Source: Bacteroidales bacterium (GTDB taxonomy: Bacteria; Bacteroidota; Bacteroidia; Bacteroidales; Tenuifilaceae). Taken from it: 64,000 bases of DNA. Every line of letters starts with the position of its first letter. The first letter of the stretch is position 1. This document shows, piece after piece, positions 11,165 through 19,280 of this stretch. The DNA is taken from positions 36,430 to 100,429 of the forward strand of contig JAQVYY010000006.1 in assembly GCA_028708425.1 (NCBI GenBank), in the 5' to 3' direction. The notes under the pieces were generated by a model. It was given only the letters and a program-made list of their open reading frames with translations. It made no database searches and had not been told where the DNA came from. The translations under genes were made by a program, and so were the position numbers.

Positions 11165-11309
11165 AACCCCATTTATTTATTCAAATAATTGCTGTCTCCG
11201 ACAGCGACTAGGTTTCCCAACCCATTTTGTTACCCAAAATTGGGCTCGTCTATGTCGGGGTAACCCGCATTTGCATTTATCTTTAACAAATTTGATGAAT
11301 AATGCGGGC
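11165..11309 (+). repeat. Repeat family A, copy A2
   Basis: AACCCCATTTATTTATTC...GATGAATAATGCGGGC. Confidence 0.85.
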
Positions 11310-11385
11310 AAAAAATAGCTGCTTGAACAAAACACAGCCATGCTGTGCTCATTTTTGTTAATTTTGTAGCTATTAAAAAAAATGA

Positions 11386-11508
11386 ATGAATCAGCAAAAC
11401 ACGATCTGGAATAATAACTTTATTTCGATCACAGCGGCCTTTTTGCTACTATTTTCATTCGTCGTGATAAGGTATTTCCATAAAGCAAAAGCGCTTGTTA
11501 CAAAATAA
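11386..11508 (+). CDS. Possible 40-aa single-TM small protein
   Basis: MNQQNTIWNNNFISITAAFLLLFSFVVIRYFHKAKALVTK*, 10 bp upstream of the WbqC gene; below the ORF-track length cut-off. Confidence 0.4.
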   Translation: MNQQNTIWNNNFISITAAFLLLFSFVVIRYFHKAKALVTK

Positions 11509-11518
11509 CACATAAACT

Positions 11519-12133
11519 ATGGATGCATTAATCTGCACAGCATACTTACCCCCCATTAGCTTTTTTAGGCTTGCCAAGACACATAAAAGCATCCTGCTTG
11601 AGGCTCACGAAACCTACACGAAGCAAACCTACAGGAACCGTTGTGAGATAATGACTGGAAATGGGGTGCTCTCGCTAACTATTCCGGTTACAAAACCGCA
11701 GGGAAACAGAACGCTAACCAAAGATATTAGAATTGACAATTCGGTTAAGTGGGCAAAAGAGCATCAGCGGGCAATTGAATCGGCCTACCGCACATCCCCT
11801 TTTTATGAGTTTCTTTCGGATTATTTTACCCCATACTACGAAGAAAAATGGGATTTTCTATGGGACTACAACCTAAGCATTATTGAAACGGTTATCCATA
11901 TTCTTGACATAGATTTAACTATAAAAGAAACACAAAGTTATCAGAAAAATGTACTAGGAATGGCAGACTACAGAAATACGATTAGCCCCAAAAAAAAGGT
12001 TACATTAAACAGCATCAGCATTGAACTTCCCAAATACCATCAGGTTTTTGCCCATAGGTTTGGGTTTGCTCCCGATTTATCGATACTTGATTTGCTATGC
12101 AGCTGCGGAATGGAAAGCGTATTATATTTGTAA
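11519..12133 (+). CDS. WbqC family protein
   Basis: AYLPPISFFRLAKTHKSILLEAHETYTKQTYRNRC; typical 200-aa WbqC. Confidence 0.85.
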   Translation: MDALICTAYLPPISFFRLAKTHKSILLEAHETYTKQTYRNRCEIMTGNGVLSLTIPVTKPQGNRTLTKDIRIDNSVKWAKEHQRAIESAYRTSPFYEFLSDYFTPYYEEKWDFLWDYNLSIIETVIHILDIDLTIKETQSYQKNVLGMADYRNTISPKKKVTLNSISIELPKYHQVFAHRFGFAPDLSILDLLCSCGMESVLYL

Positions 12134-12157
12134 AGAATTTAGCTGCAATAATCGTAA

Positions 12158-12748
12158 TTACTTTCCCTTACGCCACCTTTTAAATGGATTTAACCTACGA
12201 ATCGGCGATTTTTCGGGGAATATACCAGAATTAACCTTTCGTATATCCTCAATGGTGAAAAATGCTTTAGGGTTAAACTCCTCTATAAGGTTAATTACAT
12301 CCTGTAAAAACTTACGATTTACTATTGAGTAAACCAGATGTACTTCACCTGAACTCCCTTCCCCATCAACAACTGTTGCTCCGTAACCATGGCTATTCAA
12401 TTTTTTCACCAACTGTCTCACATCACGTTTGGCTATTACTCTGATTAAAATACTACCCATAGCCAAATATTCTTCCACCTTCATACCTACCCAGTTACCC
12501 GTAGCAAAACCAGCTGCATAGGCAAAGTAACAAGCGTAATTATCCAAATTCGACATGATTTTACCCATGGCGATTATCCATATCAACACCTCGAAGAAGC
12601 CTAGGATTGGAGCAAGAGCCCGCTGCCCTTTCGACACAAAAATAATACGCATGGTACCAATGGTAACATCAATTATTCGAGCCAAAAAGATGAAAAAAGG
12701 TAAAACTAGGTACAGGTAAATATTACTATCAAAAAAATCGCCAGTCAT
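12158..12748 (-). CDS. DUF2179/DUF5698 domain membrane protein
   Basis: N-terminal TM helices (ARIIDVTIGTMRIIFVSKG), C-terminal DUF2179-like domain. Confidence 0.8.
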   Translation of the reverse strand: MTGDFFDSNIYLYLVLPFFIFLARIIDVTIGTMRIIFVSKGQRALAPILGFFEVLIWIIAMGKIMSNLDNYACYFAYAAGFATGNWVGMKVEEYLAMGSILIRVIAKRDVRQLVKKLNSHGYGATVVDGEGSSGEVHLVYSIVNRKFLQDVINLIEEFNPKAFFTIEDIRKVNSGIFPEKSPIRRLNPFKRWRKGK

Positions 12749-12830
12749 ATCGATATATTTATTAAGAGATTAATACATGGTACAAAGATACTCAACCTTG
12801 ATGAATAAGTAAACAGCTGGCTTATCTAAT

Positions 12831-12868
12831 CCTAACCCCAATTATTCGTTCGAATAATTGGGGTTAGG
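12831..12868. repeat. Family A mini-palindrome A3
   Basis: CCTAACCCCAATTATTCG-tt-CGAATAATTGGGGTTAGG, perfect 18-bp arms. Confidence 0.85.
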
Positions 12869-13121
12869 ATAATGCTTCCCTGAACGCTATTGGTATAGAA
12901 AAGAAAAAAACAATTATTTATTGTTATAAACATCTGTTAATTAATGCTTTTTGGCGAAATCAGTAAAATAAAGAAAAAAAAACACCTCTCAATGCTTGTT
13001 ATAAAAAATAAAAAGCATTAGTTTTGCTGCGCTTTTGGTGATAATAAGCACTGGAATGGCAACCTAATAATCAATACATTAGGTAAGTTTAAGGACGTCA
13101 AAGTCCTTTTTTTAAGATACT

Positions 13122-13194
13122 GATTCAGTAGCTCAGTTGGTAGAGCACATCCCTTTTAAGGATGGGGTCCTGGGTTCGAGCCCCAGCTGGATCA
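13122..13194 (+). tRNA. tRNA-Lys (TTT)
   Basis: 73 nt; acceptor GATTCAG/CTGGATC, anticodon loop CTTTTAA, T arm CTGGG-TTCGAGC-CCCAG; CCA not encoded. Confidence 0.95.
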
Positions 13195-13218
13195 CAAAAT
13201 TTTAGTTTTGTAAGTATT

Positions 13219-13291
13219 GATTCAGTAGCTCAGTTGGTAGAGCACATCCCTTTTAAGGATGGGGTCCTGGGTTCGAGCCCCAGCTGGATCA
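13219..13291 (+). tRNA. tRNA-Lys (TTT), identical tandem copy
   Basis: Same 73 nt as the preceding tRNA, 24-nt spacer. Confidence 0.95.
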
Positions 13292-13292
13292 C

Positions 13293-13324
13293 AAAAAAAG
13301 CAGCTTTTTAGGCTGCTTTTTTTG
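13293..13324. terminator. Bidirectional terminator between tRNA pair and SiaC genes
   Basis: AAAAAAGCAGC-ttttta-GGCTGCTTTTTTT. Confidence 0.8.
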
Positions 13325-13341
13325 TGCTTTATACAATCGTT

Positions 13342-13743
13342 TTATAATTCCGATTCGACACAGACATACGGAATTTGTAATCCGCTAAATTCAAATAGCT
13401 CTTCACCCGACTCCTTCATTTCCTCATCATCCTCTTCGTACTGCCATTCAACAAAAACGCTGCATCCAACACCTTTTAATTCATAAATTTTATGAAGTAT
13501 AGAAATCAAATACTTATATGTTGCGGAGTTAAAATACCTAAATAAAAAAACAATCTTCACATCCCTACGCTCCTCCTTAGCGATTAGTTCCTCTTTAAAA
13601 TCATCGAACCATGCCAGCACAGGTTCAAAAAATCTTGTTACATTCTCAGGATGACAAATACCTTTTATTGAGAAAACATTACTATTCGGATCTAGTATTA
13701 CTTCTGGGGAATCTTTACATGGTTCGATGTGCAATTTTTTCAT
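13342..13743 (-). CDS. SiaC/DUF1987 family regulatory phosphoprotein, paralogue 1 (divergent)
   Basis: LHIEPCKDSPEVILDPNSNVFSIKGICHPENVTRFFEPVLAWF; FRYFNSATYKYL at the phosphosite region. Confidence 0.75.
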   Translation of the reverse strand: MKKLHIEPCKDSPEVILDPNSNVFSIKGICHPENVTRFFEPVLAWFDDFKEELIAKEERRDVKIVFLFRYFNSATYKYLISILHKIYELKGVGCSVFVEWQYEEDDEEMKESGEELFEFSGLQIPYVCVESEL

Positions 13744-13766
13744 TTTTCAGATACTTATATGTCTAC

Positions 13767-14141
13767 TCATTTAGGAATAAATTCGAATGGGATATTTAGT
13801 AATTCCGAAAACTCCTCGCCCGCCTCTTCAAGCTCTAAGTCATACTGCGGAAACATCCACGTAACCTTAACCTGTTTGCCATCCCTATGCAAGTCCCGGA
13901 GTTTCGAGAGGATAATAACAAGCATTTTAGATGAAGCGGTGTTAAAATAGTCGAAATCAATTAAGAAATTAGTTTGCTCGTTGGGCTGTTCAATATACAA
14001 ATCGAACCACTCAATTACTGGGAAGAAAAACTTTTTCGCATCCTCGGGCAAACATTTACCTTGCAATACAAAAACGCCGTTACTCTTATCTAAAAGTATT
14101 TTTGGCGTAATCTCTGTTGCTTGAATGCAAAATACCTCCAT
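13767..14141 (-). CDS. SiaC/DUF1987 family regulatory phosphoprotein, paralogue 2
   Basis: GVFVLQGKCLPEDAKKFFFPVIEWFDLYI, FDYFNTASSKML. Confidence 0.8.
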   Translation of the reverse strand: MEVFCIQATEITPKILLDKSNGVFVLQGKCLPEDAKKFFFPVIEWFDLYIEQPNEQTNFLIDFDYFNTASSKMLVIILSKLRDLHRDGKQVKVTWMFPQYDLELEEAGEEFSELLNIPFEFIPK

Positions 14142-14190
14142 TAATGCACGGCGTTTTATGTGGGAACTTAAATAAAACGAAGAATTAACA

Positions 14191-14580
14191 TCACTCTAAA
14201 ATTTGCTGATAACTAATAAGTTTAAATGGAACTTCAACTATATCTGCATAATCCTCTCCTGCATCGTGCATATCCTCATCATCCTCTTGATAGTACCAAT
14301 CGACAACCACAGTAAAACCCTTATCGTGAATCTCTTTAAACAGCTCGAATACTTCCAGGATCATTTTAGATGAAGCCGTATTAAAATAATCCATCTTTAC
14401 TGTAAATTTGGTCTCCTTATTAGGTGTCTGTGCGTACTCTGCTACCCATTCGATTATTGGAAGATAAAATTCTTTTACATCCTCAGGCAATGACTTACCC
14501 GACATGGAAAACACTCCTGATTCCTTATCGAAGATAACATGCGGGGTTTCTTGGGTTCCCTTAATGTTAAGTGATTTCAT
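14191..14580 (-). CDS. SiaC/DUF1987 family regulatory phosphoprotein, paralogue 3
   Basis: GVFSMSGKSLPEDVKEFYLPIIEWV, MDYFNTASSKMI. Confidence 0.8.
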   Translation of the reverse strand: MKSLNIKGTQETPHVIFDKESGVFSMSGKSLPEDVKEFYLPIIEWVAEYAQTPNKETKFTVKMDYFNTASSKMILEVFELFKEIHDKGFTVVVDWYYQEDDEDMHDAGEDYADIVEVPFKLISYQQILE

Positions 14581-14663
14581 TTGAAATTAATTTAATTTAA
14601 AAAATCTATTCATCTTTAACAAATTTAGGTAAAAAGAAGTACAAAAACAACACCGAATGAAAT

Positions 14664-14808
14664 AACCCCAATTATTTATTCGAATAATTACTGTCTCCGA
14701 CAGTGACTAGGTCTCACAACCATTTTTGTGTAACAAATTTGGGCTCGACTAGTTCGGGGCAACCCGCATTTGCACTCATCTTTACTAAATCTGATGAATA
14801 ATGCGAGA
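14664..14808 (+). repeat. Repeat family A, copy A4
   Basis: AACCCCAATTATTTATTCGAATAATTACTGTCTCCGACAG...GATGAATAATGCGAG. Confidence 0.82.
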
Positions 14809-14841
14809 TAAATGGACAAATAAATTTCGATAAAAATACGG

Positions 14842-16935
14842 TTAGTTAACCTCGTTATTGTAGTGCCAAGCAGACACTATCTCTCCGTTCTTAAAATGAT
14901 AAACCGAACCATTCTCGTGCTCAACAAGAGTATAAAAAGTTATTACCCCATTTCGATTAAACACAGTACGGGTTAACACTATTTTATTAAGCTGAATTTT
15001 CTCAACCGTCCGCTCGCTAGAATATTTTTCAGCAACATCCTCCACAGGAAGAGGATTGCCCCTATCTATACTTAGGCTGGCTAGTGTACGCCGCTTAAGT
15101 TCCTCAGCCTGTTTATCAATTTGAGCCTGTTTTTTTAACTGCGCCTCAAGCAGCTGTTGCCTAATCTTTTCCTCCTGCCTAAGAATACGCTCGGTTTCCT
15201 GCCTAACTCTTTCCTCTTCAGCAAGGCGAATTTGCTCCTTTGCTTTAGCTTCAGCCATAGCACGGGCTTCGGCTGCCACACGTTTCCTCTCAGCTTCGGC
15301 CAGTCGGGCCTGCTCGGCTGCCTTACGCTCAGCCTCCTCCTGAAGCCTACGCTGCTCAGCCAGCTTAGCCTGCTCGGCTTGCCTTTGCATTTCCTCCTGT
15401 TGCTGCTGTAGTCGGGCTTGCTCCTCCTGCTGACGAATGCGTTCAGCCTCCTGCCTAAACCTTTCCTGCTCGGCAAGGCGTGCCTCCTCCTCGGCTTTTT
15501 GTCTTGCCTCTTGGGCCAAACGCTGCCTTTCTGCCTCACGGCGTTGCTCCTGCTCTCGCTCTATTCGCGCCTGCTCCTTGGCTTCGGCTTCGGCTAAAGC
15601 ACGGGCTTCGGCTGCCTTACGCTTCCTCTCAGCTTCGGCCAGCCGGGCCTGCTCGGCGGCCTTACGCTCGGCCTCCTCCTGAAGCCTACGTTCCTCGGCC
15701 TGCTTAGCCAGTTCTGCTTGTCTTCTCTCCTCCTCCTGCTGGCGCATAAGCCTGGCTTGCTCCTCCTGCTGACGAATGCGTTCAGCCTCCTGCCTAACCC
15801 TTTCCTGCTCGGCAAGGCGTGCCTCCTCCTCGGCTTTCTCCCTTGCCTCTTGGGCCAAACGCTGGCGTTCTGCCTCACGGCGTTGCTCCTGCTCTCGCTC
15901 TATTCGCGCCTGCTCCTTGGCTTCGGCTTCGGCTAAAGCACGGGCTTCGGCTGCCTTACGCTTCCTCTCAGCTTCGGCCAGCCGGGCCTGCTCAGCGGCC
16001 TTACGCTCGGCCTCCTCCTGAAGCCTACGTTCCTCGGCCTGCTTAGCCAGTTCTGCTTGTCTTCTCTCCTCCTCCTGCTGGCGCATAAGCCTGGCTTGCT
16101 CCTCCTGCTGACGAATGCGCTCAGCCTCCTGCCTAACCCTTTCCTGCTCGGCCAGGCGTGCTTCTTCCTCGGCTTTCTCCCTTGCCTCTTGGGCCAAACG
16201 CTGGCGTTCTGCCTCACGGCGTTGCTCCTGCTCTCGCTCTATTCGCGCCTGCTCCTTGGCTTCGGCTTCGGCTAAAGCACGGGCTTCGGCAGCCTTACGC
16301 TTCCTCTCAGCTTCGGCCAGCCGGGCCTGCTCGGCAGCCTTACGCTCAGCCTCTTCCTTAAGCCTACGTTCCTCTGCCTGTTTAGCAATCCTCTCTTTTT
16401 CTGCATCAATAGAAGCTTGTTTTTCTTGCTGAGCATGTGTCCTCTCTTCGGCTGCTAAATCACGCCTGAAGCTTGCCGAATAATCTGTATCATATCCAAA
16501 ATCACCTTTTCGTTTATCGAATCTAATTTTTGCAACAGGATTATTGTAAATTTTAAGGGCACTCGCAGCTGTTTGCGGTTCGAGCTCCACCTCAAAATCA
16601 ATTACTTGCCTTACATCTTTATATTCTAATGGAACAGCTGTACTAATACTGATTTTTTTTGAAACATATCCGCTCTTCTCAAAAGATAGAATATAATCGG
16701 AATCGAATTTAAGTGATAAATCGAAGCGCCCGCCACGACTAAGCGGCTGCCTTGATTCCTCTACCCCATCTTTTATTATAACGATTGTGGCATCAGCGGC
16801 ATTGGACCTCCTAGCCAAAAGACGTCCAAAAACATCAAGCCCACTTTGAGCATAAACAGCTGTGGATAGTAGGCAAAACTGAGCAACTAAAAAGGTAATT
16901 ATAACAATTATGTTAGATTTTGTATAAAACTTCAC
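14842..16935 (-). CDS. Secreted/periplasmic TolA-like charged coiled-coil protein with internal repeats
   Basis: Signal peptide MKFYTKSNIIVIITFLVAQFCLLSTAVYAQ; about 400 residues of EAERKRKAAEARALAEAEAKEQARIEREQEQ-type sequence; globular C-terminus. Confidence 0.8.
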   Translation of the reverse strand: MKFYTKSNIIVIITFLVAQFCLLSTAVYAQSGLDVFGRLLARRSNAADATIVIIKDGVEESRQPLSRGGRFDLSLKFDSDYILSFEKSGYVSKKISISTAVPLEYKDVRQVIDFEVELEPQTAASALKIYNNPVAKIRFDKRKGDFGYDTDYSASFRRDLAAEERTHAQQEKQASIDAEKERIAKQAEERRLKEEAERKAAEQARLAEAERKRKAAEARALAEAEAKEQARIEREQEQRREAERQRLAQEAREKAEEEARLAEQERVRQEAERIRQQEEQARLMRQQEEERRQAELAKQAEERRLQEEAERKAAEQARLAEAERKRKAAEARALAEAEAKEQARIEREQEQRREAERQRLAQEAREKAEEEARLAEQERVRQEAERIRQQEEQARLMRQQEEERRQAELAKQAEERRLQEEAERKAAEQARLAEAERKRKAAEARALAEAEAKEQARIEREQEQRREAERQRLAQEARQKAEEEARLAEQERFRQEAERIRQQEEQARLQQQQEEMQRQAEQAKLAEQRRLQEEAERKAAEQARLAEAERKRVAAEARAMAEAKAKEQIRLAEEERVRQETERILRQEEKIRQQLLEAQLKKQAQIDKQAEELKRRTLASLSIDRGNPLPVEDVAEKYSSERTVEKIQLNKIVLTRTVFNRNGVITFYTLVEHENGSVYHFKNGEIVSAWHYNNEVN
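15165..16400 (-). repeat. Tandem 339-bp (113-aa) coding repeat, about 3.5 copies in phase
   Basis: ACGGGCTTCGGC marker recurs at 15262, 15601, 15940 and 16279, exactly 339 bp apart. Confidence 0.9.
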
Positions 16936-17149
16936 GCTAATACAATATTAAGTGTTTTAGATACTTACTATAAAATATAGGATGCACATAAAATAATTAT
17001 AGTCTCAATCGTTTTAAAGAATCGATACCAAATGCCCTTGATAAAAATTAAACCCTAAGGATTAAACGGCTTTTTCGATTCAAAGTTCCCATAAAGGCAA
17101 AATACCGTTCAATTACCTTACTAGGTAAGCAAAACTAGCTCCATCAATT

Positions 17150-17180
17150 AACCCCAATTATTCGAACGAATAATTGGGGT
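17150..17180. repeat. Family A mini-palindrome A5
   Basis: ACCCCAATTATTCG-aa-CGAATAATTGGGGT. Confidence 0.85.
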
Positions 17181-17303
17181 CAATAAGAATATTACTTTTC
17201 GATGGATATAATAAAAATATATGTAACGATAAATATTCATACCGAAAGCAAGCTAGATTTTTCATACACTACAGTTCTGAAACTAAAAAGTTGTTTCAAA
17301 ACT

Positions 17304-17335
17304 ATAAAAAAAGGGCAATAAAATTACCCTTTTTA
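17304..17335 (-). terminator. Terminator downstream of ftsY
   Basis: AAAAAAAGGGCAATAAAATTACCCTTTTT. Confidence 0.7.
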
Positions 17336-17359
17336 ACATAATTAATCAGTATACCCGTA

Positions 17360-18310
17360 CTACGAGAATAACGACTCGACAAAGGCGAACCTATCAAACA
17401 CCTGTAAATCGGTTACCTTTTCGCCTACACCAATATATTTTACGGGGATTTTAAACTGGTCAGATATTCCAATAACCACCCCCCCCTTTGCTGTTCCATC
17501 GAGCTTTGTTAATGCTAATGCAGACACCTCGGTCGCTTTGGTAAACTGTTTGGCCTGCTCAAAGGCATTTTGCCCAGTACTACCATCGAGCACCAGCAAA
17601 ACCTCGTGGGGTGCATCGGGAATAACCTTTTGCATAACCCTTTTTATTTTGGTTAACTCGTTCATCAGGTTAATTTTATTGTGTAGCCTACCCGCTGTAT
17701 CGATAAGTACCACATCGGCACCATTGACTTTGGCTGAAGAAAGGGTATCGAAAGCAACCGAAGCGGGATCGGATCCCATGGCTTGCTTTACAATGGGTAC
17801 ATCAACCCTATCGGCCCAAATAACAAGCTGTTCAACAGCAGCAGCCCTAAATGTATCGGCTGCACCCAGATATACCTTTTTTCCTTGGCTTTTAAAGAGG
17901 TGAGCTAACTTTCCGATAGTTGTAGTTTTCCCTACACCGTTAACCCCAACTACCATAATAACATAGGGATTCTCATCAGAAGTTTTTATTGAAGTATCAA
18001 CATCACCCGATTTGTTTTGCGCAAGGAGTTCAGCAATCTCGGTTTTTAGGATCTGGTTAAGCTCGCTGGTATTCATATATTTATCGCGAGCGGCTCTATC
18101 CTGAATTCGCTCAATAATCCGCAAAGTTGTATCAACCCCCACATCGGACGTGATGAGCACCTCTTCTAAATTATCGAGCACATCATCGTCGATAGTTGAT
18201 TTTCCTATGACAATACGAGATAGCTTTGAGAAGAGATTTTCCTTGGTTTTTTGCAACCCCTTATCGAGAGCGTCTTTTTTACCCCCCGAAAAGCGTCCGA
18301 ATACACCCAT
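17360..18310 (-). CDS. ftsY: Signal recognition particle receptor FtsY
   Basis: SRP GTPase motifs GVNGVGKTTTIGKLA, DTAGRLHNKINLMNEL. Confidence 0.97.
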   Translation of the reverse strand: MGVFGRFSGGKKDALDKGLQKTKENLFSKLSRIVIGKSTIDDDVLDNLEEVLITSDVGVDTTLRIIERIQDRAARDKYMNTSELNQILKTEIAELLAQNKSGDVDTSIKTSDENPYVIMVVGVNGVGKTTTIGKLAHLFKSQGKKVYLGAADTFRAAAVEQLVIWADRVDVPIVKQAMGSDPASVAFDTLSSAKVNGADVVLIDTAGRLHNKINLMNELTKIKRVMQKVIPDAPHEVLLVLDGSTGQNAFEQAKQFTKATEVSALALTKLDGTAKGGVVIGISDQFKIPVKYIGVGEKVTDLQVFDRFAFVESLFS

Positions 18311-18346
18311 AGCAATAAAGCGTTTAATGATTTGTGTAAAAATAGC

Positions 18347-18378
18347 AAAAGCTTCCCAAGTATTTAGGAAGCTTTTTA
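18347..18378 (-). terminator. Hairpin/terminator between DUF4295 gene and ftsY
   Basis: AAAAGCTTCC-caagtattta-GGAAGCTTTTT. Confidence 0.65.
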
Positions 18379-18404
18379 AACTATATTAAATTTTGATGAA
18401 GAAA

Positions 18405-18563
18405 TTAAATTTTCCCGTCAAAAAAGTCTTTAACTTGTTCGTTGGGTATCATTTCTTCACGAAAAGTGTATGCCCCAGTTTTGGGAGATTTCACCATTTT
18501 AATACACTTGGTATTTGTTCTTCCCTCACCTTTTTGTAACGTTGCAACTGCTTTCTTAGCCAT
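18405..18563 (-). CDS. DUF4295 family small protein (52 aa)
   Basis: MAKKAVATLQKGEGRTNTKCIKMVKSPKTGAYTFREEMIPNEQVKDFFDGKI*; conserved Bacteroidota neighbour of rpmG/rpmB; absent from the ORF track because of length. Confidence 0.9.
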   Translation of the reverse strand: MAKKAVATLQKGEGRTNTKCIKMVKSPKTGAYTFREEMIPNEQVKDFFDGKI

Positions 18564-18574
18564 AACAATAAATT

Positions 18575-18757
18575 TTATTTAATTTCACGATGTACAGTTA
18601 CCTTGCGCAAAACAGGATTAAACTTTTTACGCTCTAACCTGTCGGGAGTGTTTTTCTTATTTTTGGTTGTAATATACCTAGAAGTTCCTGGCATACCGGA
18701 GTCCTTATGCTCCGTACACTCCATTATTACCTGAACTCTATTACCTTTCTTTGCCAT
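18575..18757 (-). CDS. rpmG: 50S ribosomal protein L33
   Basis: [18 protein letters not shown]...[22 protein letters not shown]. Confidence 0.96.
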   Translation of the reverse strand: MAKKGNRVQVIMECTEHKDSGMPGTSRYITTKNKKNTPDRLERKKFNPVLRKVTVHREIK

Positions 18758-18768
18758 TGCAATATGCT

Positions 18769-19011
18769 TTAATAGATATTAATTAGACCCTTACTCTCAG
18801 CTTCTTTTAAAGCATTTTTAAGGCCTTTTTTAGTTATTGTTCGAATGCCAGCTGCCGAAACCTTTAAGGTTACCCAGCGGTTCTCTTCTTCGAGGAAGAA
18901 TCTTTTAGTCACTATGTTAGGATAAAATCTCCTTTTACTCTTGATATTAGAGTGAGAAACGTTATTCCCAACCATAACTTTTTTTCCTGTAATCTGACAA
19001 ATTCTTGACAT
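18769..19011 (-). CDS. rpmB: 50S ribosomal protein L28
   Basis: [32 protein letters not shown]. Confidence 0.97.
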   Translation of the reverse strand: MSRICQITGKKVMVGNNVSHSNIKSKRRFYPNIVTKRFFLEEENRWVTLKVSAAGIRTITKKGLKNALKEAESKGLINIY

Positions 19012-19132
19012 TTCTCCTATGTATTTTGGATTCGTATGATTTTCAAAACAGTGCGCAAAGAACGCTATTAAAATTTAAAAATGCAAGGTATTTGTAAAAA
19101 AGTTGACGTATTTATGCATTATTATTCTCATT

Positions 19133-19280
19133 TAACCCGCATTATTCATCAAATTTGTAAAAGATGAATGCAAATACGGGTTACCCCAACATAGTCGAAC
19201 CCTGTTTTGGGTAACAAAATTGGGTTTGAGACTTAGTGGCTGTGGGAGACCCTAATTATTCGAATGAATAATTGGGGTTA
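19133..19280 (-). repeat. Repeat family A, copy A6 (reverse orientation, overlaps 3' end of cinA)
   Basis: TTTAACCCGCATTATTCATC...AATTATTCGAATGAATAATTGGGGTTAA. Confidence 0.85.

Noticed and set aside
13259-13950. Plus-strand ORFs over tRNA-Lys and the SiaC genes (13259-13486, 13611-13799, 13729-13950)
   Set aside because: Overlap a tRNA and confidently assigned minus-strand genes; no family signal.
15135-16432. Multiple long ORFs on both strands overlapping the TolA-like gene (e.g. 15594-15878, 15776-16021, 16115-16432)
   Set aside because: By-products of the stop-poor repetitive coding sequence; they repeat with the same 339-bp period and have low-complexity composition.
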